DNA of 64,000 nucleotides, taken from contig CAWJDO010000002.1 of the NCBI GenBank assembly GCA_963841635.1, forward strand, positions 992,001 through 1,056,000, given 5' to 3'. The notes under the pieces were generated by a model, which worked only from the letters and a program-made list of their open reading frames with translations, was not told where the DNA came from and ran no database searches. Made by a program: the position numbers and the translations under genes. Positions 8,492-15,983 of this stretch are shown piece after piece. The number at the start of each line of letters is the position of its first letter. The first letter of the stretch is position 1. The stretch is from DASWZN01 sp963841635 (lineage in GTDB: Bacteria; Acidobacteriota; Terriglobia; Bryobacterales; Bryobacteraceae).

Positions 8492-8856
8492 TGCTGGATG
8501 CCGGTGCGCTGATCGCCTTGGATCGCGGCGATAAACGCATGATCGCCTTACTTCAACGGGCGTTAGTTCAAGGCCGGGCTTTTCGAGTGCCTGCGGGCGT
8601 TGTGGGGCAAGTCTGGCGCGATGGCCAGGCTCAGGTTACTTTAGCGCGGTTCTTGCGGAGCGACGAAGTGGCGATTGTTCCTCTCGATGAGCAGCTCGCC
8701 CGTTCCTGTGGAGAACTCTGCGGCGCCACCAACTCGCCGGATGTTATCGACGCGTCGGTGGTGATCATTGCCAGAGAGCGGCGAGACCCCATAGTTACAA
8801 GCGATCCGGATGACATGCGACGTTTGGATCCGGCAGCCCAGATTATTCCTGTGTAG
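8455..8856 (+). CDS. PIN-domain ribonuclease toxin (VapC-like)
   Basis: 133 residues. PIN acidic residues are visible in GIVLDAGALIALD (first Asp), in DVIDASVVIIA (third acidic position) and in VTSDPDDMRRL (last Asp). The second conserved acid, usually Glu in the helix after strand 2, is less clear: PAGVVGQVWRDGQ carries a Gln where Glu is common. PIN toxins cut RNA, often tRNA or rRNA, with Mg2+ or Mn2+. The 37-base overlap with the ribbon-helix-helix gene supports a type II toxin-antitoxin operon. If the Gln is real, activity may be altered. Confidence 0.82.
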   Translation: MGRTRTRTAAGIVLDAGALIALDRGDKRMIALLQRALVQGRAFRVPAGVVGQVWRDGQAQVTLARFLRSDEVAIVPLDEQLARSCGELCGATNSPDVIDASVVIIARERRDPIVTSDPDDMRRLDPAAQIIPV

Positions 8857-9416
8857 AATTCCCGCGGGCGTGTCCATCTCCGCTGGTGAACCCCATTGCT
8901 CCCGAGTCGTCGGCCACTCCCGGGAAGTCCGGTTCTAGGAACGTTGGCCCGATTCGAACCGCTAACGCCCTCGGCCCCAGCAATCCACATTGCCGCGTCG
9001 TCGCCACACCTGCGGCGACCCCAGAGATTGTCCCGAATGGCGTCCGCATACCCTGGGCCGAGCCCTCAGTCCGGCATACCCGGACCTCACATCATCGGGC
9101 GAAGAAGATGCTTCGCCGGGCCTTTTCGGTGAAGCGCTCCAACATATCCGCACTTTGCTCCAAGACGATGGCGGACCGAGGAAGCCGCGAGCTCGTTTGA
9201 AAGCGGATCGAGGCGGCGCTGATGGCGGATGACGCGGCCCGACAGTCCGCTCCCCGCACACCCGGACCTCACAGTCGCTTCCCTTCCCCAACTGAATCTC
9301 CAACCCCCTCAATAACTTCCGAAAAACAGGCCCTCGTCCCTCACCCCAACCCGCGCTACCCTCCACTCAGGCACGCCGGAAATCCCGGCGCCGGGACAGC
9401 CACCGGAAGGAGCCCC
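8857..9416. other. Intergenic region without a convincing gene
   Basis: About 560 bases. A phrase CCCGGACCTCAC occurs at about 9079 and again at about 9263, each after a CACACC/CATACC run. Minus-strand sequence near 8955 contains GGTTCGAATC, but no tRNA can be folded around it. Open frames here are compositionally biased and unrecognised. Confidence 0.5.
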
Positions 9417-10559
9417 ATGTCTTCCCAAAAACGCATTGATTCCTCCCGCGCCAACGGCGCCAGGTCCCGCGGACCCGTCACCCCCGAGGGTGTCGCCCGC
9501 TCCCGTGCCGCCTCGCTCACCCATGGACTCACCGCCAGCCAGCTCCTCCTCGAAGGCGAATCCGAGGAGAAGTTCAACGCTCTGCGCGAAGAATACCTGG
9601 CCGAGTACCAGCCCCAAACCCGCTCCCGGTTCGACCTCGTCGATCAACTGGTCGCCGCCCGCTGGCGCCACAACCGCGTCCTGGCCCTCCAGACCGCCCT
9701 CATGGATCACCAGATCGCTCGCCAGGAACCCGAGATCCGCAAAGAGTTCAAGGTCTGCGACGCAGAGACCCGCGCCGCCATCGCTTACCAGCATCTGATA
9801 GACGATTCCAGCGCCCTCGAGAGCTTCAACCGCCACGAGACCCGCCTCAGCGCCGAGATCCACCGCACCCTGAAGCTCCTGGACGCCCAGCTCGAGAATC
9901 AAAAATTGCATGAAGAACCCAGTCTCCCAAAACCTCCGCAGTTTGAAGAGGATAGGCCCGCCGCCGAAACCCCGCCAGCGGCCATCGACCATCCAGCATC
10001 GACCCGCGAGGAGCGCGAAGCGACGAACGCCGCCGCCGAGCTCGAGAATCAAAAATTTCACCATGAACCCAGCGACGCAAAACCCCCGCACCCTGATGAA
10101 GATGCGGGGGCGCAGAAGCTCCGCTACCGACCATCCACCATCCACCATCCACCATCGACCACCGCAGCGATATACTGTCAGTCGGTTCAGGAACCCGGAG
10201 GCGTACAGCTATGCGATCGAATACCCGTTGGGTGGCCACGTGCTCGATGGCCCTCCTTTGGATGTCTTTGGCGGGCCCGGCACGCGCCCAGAACTGGCAG
10301 GTGGTCTGGGCCGACGAGTTCAACGGAGCTCAAGGCACGCTGCCCGACCCGACGAAGTGGGCCTACGACGACCCGGCTTCGGGGAGGTATAACTCGGAGC
10401 AGGAGATCTACTGCGGCCTCGCGACCGATGCCGGCCAAAGCGGAGTCTGCGCCAACTGGCAGCAGAACGCCCAGACGGACGGCCAGGGCCACCTCGTCAT
10501 TAAGGCCGTCAATGCCGGCACTGTCACCAACCCCTCGTGGACCTCGGCGCGCCTGTTGA
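9417..10559 (+). CDS. Acidobacterial 'SSQKRIDSSRANGARSRGP' family protein with degenerate tail
   Basis: 380 residues from an ATG at 9417 with GGAAGGAGC just upstream. The N-terminus (KRIDSSRANGARSRGPVTPE, then ARSRAASLTHGLTA) and the helical middle (LVDQLVAARWRHNRVLALQT) resemble a protein family I associate with Solibacter-like acidobacteria; its function is unknown to me. Residues about 160-250 contain an internal duplication (AQLENQKLHEEPS and AELENQKFHHEPS). After that the frame runs through a 7-base microsatellite and overlaps the GH16 gene by 349 bases before meeting a stop. The C-terminal ~130 residues are thus probably a read-through artefact caused by a lost stop codon, not a real domain. 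Confidence 0.6.
   Translation: MSSQKRIDSSRANGARSRGPVTPEGVARSRAASLTHGLTASQLLLEGESEEKFNALREEYLAEYQPQTRSRFDLVDQLVAARWRHNRVLALQTALMDHQIARQEPEIRKEFKVCDAETRAAIAYQHLIDDSSALESFNRHETRLSAEIHRTLKLLDAQLENQKLHEEPSLPKPPQFEEDRPAAETPPAAIDHPASTREEREATNAAAELENQKFHHEPSDAKPPHPDEDAGAQKLRYRPSTIHHPPSTTAAIYCQSVQEPGGVQLCDRIPVGWPRARWPSFGCLWRARHAPRTGRWSGPTSSTELKARCPTRRSGPTTTRLRGGITRSRRSTAASRPMPAKAESAPTGSRTPRRTARATSSLRPSMPALSPTPRGPRRAC
10131..10158. repeat. 7-bp microsatellite, four units
   Basis: Unit CCATCCA repeated about four times, the last as CCATCGA, just before the promoter-like box of the GH16 gene. Related CCATCGACCATCC phrases occur near 9980. Confidence 0.8.
10171..10207 (+). promoter_or_regulatory. Promoter/leader box shared by the GH16 and BNR genes
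   Basis: TATACTGTCAGTCGGTTCAGGA begins 40 bases before the GH16 start and recurs with two changes at 12905 before the second surface protein. TATACT fits a -10 element; I see no clear -35. The leader ends in GGAGG. Confidence 0.45.
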
Positions 10560-12850
10560 CCATGGGGAAGTACAGCTTCACGTACGGGCGCGTCGAGGCG
10601 AGCATCAAGCTGCCTACCGGTCAGGGCATCTGGCCCGCTTTCTGGCTCTTGGGCATCGCCAACAACTGGCCAACCTCTGGCGAGATCGACATCATGGAGA
10701 ACGTTCTGAATGCCCTGGGGCCCACCAGGAGCCAGTCCACCATTCATGGGCCCGGCTACAGCGGCGCCGGGGGGATCGGACATACCTACACTTTCCCTCC
10801 CGGCCAGGAGATCGACACCGGATACCACGTCTACGGCATGATCTGGAGCGAAAACCTGATCCAGTTCTATGTGGATGACTACACCGCGCCCTTCGCCAGC
10901 GTTAGCCCCGCCAGCCTTCCTGGTGGGACCACCTGGGTCTACAACGGCCCGTTCTACATGATTCTCAATCTCGCCATGGGAGGGAACTGGCCGGGCAACA
11001 CGGACGCCAGCACTCCCAATCCAGCCCTCATGCTGGTGGACTACGTGCGCGTTTACGCCGCCGCTCCCGTGGGCGTTTCGTTGACGCATGCCGGCAACTT
11101 CGTCCAGGGGCAGACCGGAGCGACGTACACGGTGACCGTCAGCAACGCCGCCGCGGCCGCCGCCACCAGCGGCACCGTGACCGTAACCGAGAACGTGCCC
11201 ACCGGGCTGACACTGGCCTCGATGGCCGGCACCGGCTGGAGCTGCTCGGGCGACACCTGCACGCGCAGCGACGCGCTCAATCCCGGCTCCAGCTTTCCGC
11301 CGGTCACCGTTACCGTGAACGTGGCTGTGAACGCGCCTGCGCAGGTGACGAATCAGGTGAGCGTCTCGGTAGGGAGTTCGACCACGCAGGGCAGCGCCAG
11401 CGACGTCACCACAATCACTCCCGTTGTCGCGCCTCAGGCGCCCCTTCTCAGCTCTCCGGCGAACCAGGCATCGGGCGTCTCCCTGACGCCGACCTTGACA
11501 TGGGCCCCTTCGGGCGGAGCCACTTCCTACGACGTCTATTTCGGCACGTCTGCCACGCCGTCGCTGGCGACAACCACCACGGCCACCAGTTACAGTCCGG
11601 CCGGTCTCAGCGCCGAGACGCTTTACTACTGGCAGGTCGTGGCGCACAATAGCGCCGGGACCGCGGGTTCCCCAACCTGGTCTTTCACCACGGGCGCGCG
11701 GGCGGGAGCGCTGAGCTTCGTGCCGGTCACTCCCTGCCGGGTGGTGGATACCCGCCGGACCGATGGCGCGTTCGGCGGGCCGACGATGACGGACGACTCC
11801 TTCCGGTCGTTCGCGATTCCGCAGAGCGGCTGCGGCATTCCCCCTACCGCCCAGGCCTATTCTCTGAATGTGACGGTGGTGCCGAAAGGGCCGCTGCCCT
11901 TTCTGACGCTGTGGCCCGCCGGGCTGCCTCGGGCTGGGGTCTCGACGCTGAACGCGTTCTCCGGCAACGTGGTGGCGAACGCCGCTATCGTCCCGGCGGG
12001 AGCGAATGGGGCGGTGAGCGTGTACGTCACCAACGCCACCGACGTCATCCTGGACATCAACGGCTACTTCGATTCGCCGGACAGCCCGGTGACTTCCTAC
12101 TCCTTCTATCCCGCGACGCCGTGCCGCGTGGCCGATACGCGCGGTGCCACGGGCGAGTTCGGCGGCCCCTTCATGACCGACGGCCAGAAGCGAGACTTTC
12201 CGATTCCAGTGAGCCCATGCGCTGTTCCCGCCACGGCGAAAGCGTACTCGCTGAATGTCACGGTGGTGCCCGCCGGGTATCTGGGCTATCTGACCACCTG
12301 GCCAACCGGCGAGCCGCAGGCCAATGTCTCGACGCTGAACTCGTGGACCGGCAAAGTGGTGGCGAACGCCGCGCTGGTTCCTTCGGGGACCAACGAGTCG
12401 ATCTCGGTCTTCGTCTCCAACCAGACGAATGTGATCCTGGACATCAACGGCTACTTCGGCCAGCCAGGCAGCGCGGGCGCGCTCTTTTTCTACCCCGTGA
12501 CGCCGTGCCGGGTGGCGGACACGCGGAATCCCAACGGCGATTTCGGCGGTCCCAAAATGGCCGCGCAGACGACGCGCTCATTCACGGTTCCGGCCAGCGC
12601 GTGCGGCATTCCGGCCACGGCGGCGGCGTATTCGATGAACGTCACGGTGGTGCCGGACGGCATACTCTCCTACCTGACGGCGTGGCCGGCGGGATCGGCA
12701 CAGCCGAATGTTTCGACCCTGAACTCGTTTGACGGCGCGGTGGTGGCCAACGCGGCGATCGTGCCGGCGGGAACGAATGGGGCCATCAGCCTGTACGTCA
12801 CCAACCCGACGCAGGTGATTTTGGATATCAACGGGTATTTCGCGCCGTAG
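10211..12850 (+). CDS. Secreted GH16 beta-glucanase with DUF11, Fn3-like and three C-terminal repeats
   Basis: 879 residues. A signal peptide ends near residue 26 (GPARAQ). Residues about 27-285 form a GH16 jelly-roll domain; GEIDIMEN places the nucleophile at Glu158, the assisting Asp at 160 and the acid/base at Glu163, as in laminarinases and lichenases. A DUF11-like segment follows (about 288-400; YTVTVSNAAAAAATSGTVTV), then an Fn3-like one (about 410-495; TLTWAPSGGATSYDVYFGTS), then three ~129-residue repeats starting near 501, 632 and 760, each from PCRVxDTR to ILDINGYF. The product probably hydrolyses beta-1,3 or beta-1,3-1,4 glucans outside the cell. The downstream gene carries the same C-terminal module set. 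Confidence 0.92.
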   Translation: MRSNTRWVATCSMALLWMSLAGPARAQNWQVVWADEFNGAQGTLPDPTKWAYDDPASGRYNSEQEIYCGLATDAGQSGVCANWQQNAQTDGQGHLVIKAVNAGTVTNPSWTSARLLTMGKYSFTYGRVEASIKLPTGQGIWPAFWLLGIANNWPTSGEIDIMENVLNALGPTRSQSTIHGPGYSGAGGIGHTYTFPPGQEIDTGYHVYGMIWSENLIQFYVDDYTAPFASVSPASLPGGTTWVYNGPFYMILNLAMGGNWPGNTDASTPNPALMLVDYVRVYAAAPVGVSLTHAGNFVQGQTGATYTVTVSNAAAAAATSGTVTVTENVPTGLTLASMAGTGWSCSGDTCTRSDALNPGSSFPPVTVTVNVAVNAPAQVTNQVSVSVGSSTTQGSASDVTTITPVVAPQAPLLSSPANQASGVSLTPTLTWAPSGGATSYDVYFGTSATPSLATTTTATSYSPAGLSAETLYYWQVVAHNSAGTAGSPTWSFTTGARAGALSFVPVTPCRVVDTRRTDGAFGGPTMTDDSFRSFAIPQSGCGIPPTAQAYSLNVTVVPKGPLPFLTLWPAGLPRAGVSTLNAFSGNVVANAAIVPAGANGAVSVYVTNATDVILDINGYFDSPDSPVTSYSFYPATPCRVADTRGATGEFGGPFMTDGQKRDFPIPVSPCAVPATAKAYSLNVTVVPAGYLGYLTTWPTGEPQANVSTLNSWTGKVVANAALVPSGTNESISVFVSNQTNVILDINGYFGQPGSAGALFFYPVTPCRVADTRNPNGDFGGPKMAAQTTRSFTVPASACGIPATAAAYSMNVTVVPDGILSYLTAWPAGSAQPNVSTLNSFDGAVVANAAIVPAGTNGAISLYVTNPTQVILDINGYFAP

Positions 12851-12904
12851 CAATACCGATACCTTCTGTTGAGGGGCGGGCCGCCCCACCGGCCAAGTCG
12901 GTCG

Positions 12905-12932
12905 TATACTGACAGACGGTTCAGGAGGGAGC
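12905..12932 (+). promoter_or_regulatory. Second copy of the shared promoter/leader box
   Basis: TATACTGACAGACGGTTCAG followed by GAGGGAGC and the ATG at 12933. It matches the box at 10171 almost base for base, which suggests common control of both surface-protein genes or duplication of the whole unit. Confidence 0.45.
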
Positions 12933-15746
12933 ATGCGCAGAGTGACGACGTCGGATTCCAGGTGGGCGGCCATTGGTACGGTGGTTCTCGTCTGGCTGTC
13001 GCTCGCGGCGCCGGCGCCGGTCCAAGGTCAACCGACCTGGAACGCCATCCATTCGCCCTCGCCGAGCGTGGAAGGCATCGCGGTAGATCCAGGGGATGAG
13101 AGGACGTTGTATGTTTGGGGCGCTCAGCCCGGGCTCTACATCACCAGAGATGGGGGCACCAATTGGACTCAGTCGTTCACTGCCCCAGTCGCCAATGTCC
13201 TGATCGATCCGAAGGCTGGCAGAGTCTATGCAGCCGTCTATTACAACGGCACTTCACAGGGCCAGGTGTTCTCGTCTTCAAACCAAGGGCGCAACTGGAG
13301 CCTCATCGGGACGTTTCCCGATCCGATCTACTCCCTGTTGATTTCTCACGATGGCAGCATCTTCGCAGCCCCACGCAATACAACCGTTGCATCCGGCGTC
13401 TATAAGACGAGTAACGGCGGCCAAACCTGGAATCACTATCTCTTCCCAACTTCTTTTCTGCAGATAATCTGTTGGGATATTCAGGAGGACCCGCAGACGG
13501 GGATCATCTACGTCGGAACGGAGATCGCAAACCATCCGCAACCCTACCGGCCTCCCTTCTTTCGATCAACGGACGGAGGTGTCACATGGCAAGACATTAC
13601 GGGGAGCTTACCGTACCACGTCCTCGCAATTCAGATCGTGAATCAAGTCGTTTACGCCCTTGTGGAAAGTTTCGGGCTGTACAAGTCACCGGACCACGGC
13701 GCAACCTGGCATTACGTATCCGTCCCCTTTTGGTTGACGCTCTTCGCGAATCCGCTTCGTCCAGGGGTCTTGTACGGCGGGGCGCACACCTATGGCGGTG
13801 GTCCGGGCGGGGCCTTCGTATCCACGGACGGCGGCGGGCTTACCTGGAGTCCGTTCGGGCTCGGCGGTATTGTCGTAGGCCGTTTTTCACTCAACAAACA
13901 GGGCACGAAGCTCTATGCGGCTGGTTACGGAACCGGACTCTTCGTTACGGCGCTGAGCCAGCAGCCAATGCTGAACATCGTCGAGCTGCACAGTGGGAGC
14001 TTCACGCAAGGCCAAGTCAACGCCACGTACACGGTAACGGTCTCGAACGGTTTGGCAGCCGGCCCGACCGCCGGGACAGTGACGGTGACCGAGACGGTGC
14101 CCCTCGGACTGACCCTGGTCTCGATGGCCGGCGCGGGCTGGAACTGTTCGAACAACGCCTGCACCCGCAACGACCCGCTGAGTTTTGGCCTCAGCTATCC
14201 ACCCATCACGGTGACCGTGGACGTCGCCGTGGATGCTCCCTCGCAGGTGACCAATCAAGTGAGCGTGTCTGGCGGCGGCTCGGCCACCGCCAGCGCCAGC
14301 GACGTGACCGCCATCGCCGCCTTGCCGCCGCCGGTGGCGCCTATTCTGAATGCCCCTGCGGATGGAGCCATCGGCGCTCTGTTGGCGCCGGCACTGGTGT
14401 GGAGCGCATCGGGCTTTGCAGTGACCTACGACGTCTTCTTCGGCACCTCATCTGTGCCGCCCCTGGTGACGAGCACGACGGGAACCAGTTACGCCCCAGG
14501 AACGTTGAACTCGGACACTACCTACTACTGGCAGATCGTGGCTCGGAACGGAGCCGGGGCGGCCAGTTCCGCGATCTCTTCCTTTACGACCGGCATCCCG
14601 GCGCTTGGCCTGCGCTTCGTGCCGGTGACTCCCTGCCGGGTGGTGGACACGCGCCAGGTCGAAGGGGCATTCGGCGGGCCGTCGATGGCGGACAACTCCG
14701 TGCGGTCGTTCGTGATTCCGCAGAGCGGCTGCGGCATTCCGGCGGCGGCTCAGGCCTACTCCTTGAACGTGACCGTGGTGCCCGAAGGCCCGCTCCCCTT
14801 CCTGACGCTGTGGCCCACCGGTCAGCCTCAGCCGTTCGTCTCCACATTGAACTCATTCGGCGGCATCGTGGTGGCCAACGCGGCCATCGTGCCGGCGGGA
14901 ACGGGCGGGGCAGTGAGCGTCTACGCTACCAAGGCGACCGACGTGATCCTGGATATCAACGGCTACTTCGATACCTCCAGCGGCCCAACCTCGTATCTGT
15001 TCTTTCCTACGACGCCATGCCGCGTTGCCGACACGCGGGGCGCCACGGGCCAGTTCGGGGGGCCCTCGATGTCCGGCGGCGAGAGTCGCGACTTCCCCAT
15101 TCCCCTGGGTCCTTGCGCCGTTCCCGCCTCGGCGCGGGCGTACTCGCTGAACGCCACGGTGGTTCCCGGCGGGTATCTGGGCTACTTGACCACATGGCCG
15201 ACCGGCTTGACGCTGCCGAACGTCTCCACGCTGAACTCCTGGACCGGGAAGGTGGCGGCCAACGCCGCGCTCGTTCCCGCGGGAAGCAATGAGTCGATCT
15301 CGGTGTTCGTCTCCAACCCGACGGATGTGCTGCTGGACATCAACGGCTACTTCGGCCAGCCAGGAAGCCAGGGCGCGCTCCTTTTCTACCCGGTAACGCC
15401 GTGCCGGGTGGCGGATACGCGCGACGCCAACGGTCCGTTCGGCGGGCCAGAAATGCTGGCTGGCGCGACCCGTTCGTTCGTGATCCCCGCCGGCGCGTGC
15501 AGCATTCCAACGACGGCGGCGGCGTATTCGATGAACGTCACGGTGGTGCCGGACGGCATACTCTCCTACCTGACGGCGTGGCCGGCGGGATCGGCACAGC
15601 CGAATGTTTCGACCCTGAACTCGTTTGACGGCGCGGTGGTGGCCAACGCGGCGATCGTGCCGGCGGGAACGAATGGGGCCATCAGCCTGTACGTCACGAA
15701 CCCCACGCAGGTGATTCTGGACATCAACGGGTATTTCGCGCCGTAG
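12933..15746 (+). CDS. Secreted BNR/sortilin-like propeller protein with DUF11, Fn3-like and three C-terminal repeats
   Basis: 937 residues, ATG with AGGAGGGAGC upstream. A signal peptide (VVLVWLSLAAPAPVQG) leads into a beta-propeller of BNR-type units: YITRDGGTNWTQSF, FSSSNQGRNWSLI, YKTSNGGQTWNHY, FRSTDGGVTWQDI and YKSPDHGATWHYV share the Asp/Asn-box pattern SxDxGxxW. From about residue 348 the order is DUF11-like, Fn3-like and three PCRVxDTR...DINGYF repeats starting near 561, exactly as in the upstream GH16 protein. The N-terminal halves are unrelated, so the two genes share an exchangeable export/attachment half. The last 80 residues equal those of the neighbour. No enzymatic motif is seen in the propeller. 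Confidence 0.88.
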   Translation: MRRVTTSDSRWAAIGTVVLVWLSLAAPAPVQGQPTWNAIHSPSPSVEGIAVDPGDERTLYVWGAQPGLYITRDGGTNWTQSFTAPVANVLIDPKAGRVYAAVYYNGTSQGQVFSSSNQGRNWSLIGTFPDPIYSLLISHDGSIFAAPRNTTVASGVYKTSNGGQTWNHYLFPTSFLQIICWDIQEDPQTGIIYVGTEIANHPQPYRPPFFRSTDGGVTWQDITGSLPYHVLAIQIVNQVVYALVESFGLYKSPDHGATWHYVSVPFWLTLFANPLRPGVLYGGAHTYGGGPGGAFVSTDGGGLTWSPFGLGGIVVGRFSLNKQGTKLYAAGYGTGLFVTALSQQPMLNIVELHSGSFTQGQVNATYTVTVSNGLAAGPTAGTVTVTETVPLGLTLVSMAGAGWNCSNNACTRNDPLSFGLSYPPITVTVDVAVDAPSQVTNQVSVSGGGSATASASDVTAIAALPPPVAPILNAPADGAIGALLAPALVWSASGFAVTYDVFFGTSSVPPLVTSTTGTSYAPGTLNSDTTYYWQIVARNGAGAASSAISSFTTGIPALGLRFVPVTPCRVVDTRQVEGAFGGPSMADNSVRSFVIPQSGCGIPAAAQAYSLNVTVVPEGPLPFLTLWPTGQPQPFVSTLNSFGGIVVANAAIVPAGTGGAVSVYATKATDVILDINGYFDTSSGPTSYLFFPTTPCRVADTRGATGQFGGPSMSGGESRDFPIPLGPCAVPASARAYSLNATVVPGGYLGYLTTWPTGLTLPNVSTLNSWTGKVAANAALVPAGSNESISVFVSNPTDVLLDINGYFGQPGSQGALLFYPVTPCRVADTRDANGPFGGPEMLAGATRSFVIPAGACSIPTTAAAYSMNVTVVPDGILSYLTAWPAGSAQPNVSTLNSFDGAVVANAAIVPAGTNGAISLYVTNPTQVILDINGYFAP

Positions 15747-15916
15747 GGCCGGCGAGAGGTGAAAGGGCTGAAAAGCGGCGACAGGCACCGCTGTCCACGC
15801 GCGCTCGAGACCTATCCCGTCGACCGGGCGGACATGTCGCTTGGGACAGCGGAGCCAGTCACCGTTTTTCAGCGAAGTCTTCAGTCTGCCTCAAGAACGG
15901 CTTGGCGCTTTCGGTC

Positions 15917-15944
15917 TTGCGCCCGGGCGCGGGCCGTTTATAAT
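15917..15944 (+). promoter_or_regulatory. Sigma70-like promoter before aas
   Basis: TTGCGC at 15917-15922 and TATAAT at 15939-15944 are separated by 16 bases, and the aas start lies 40 bases downstream. This is the best -10 match noticed in the window. Confidence 0.55.
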
Positions 15945-15983
15945 GCATAGTGCCGTGCTGAGACGAAAGGCAGCCGCAAGCCT

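Noticed and set aside
8455..8856. Integrase or transposase remains around the PIN toxin
   Set aside because: No recombinase motifs or terminal inverted repeats were found within the flanking 500-base gaps.
8940..8980. tRNA or tRNA fragment on the minus strand (GGTTCGAATC)
   Set aside because: The flanks do not pair as a T-arm and no acceptor or anticodon arm can be built.
13472..15292. 606-codon open frame inside the propeller gene
   Set aside because: Arg/Gly-rich shadow of the real frame, which has a signal peptide and recognised domains.
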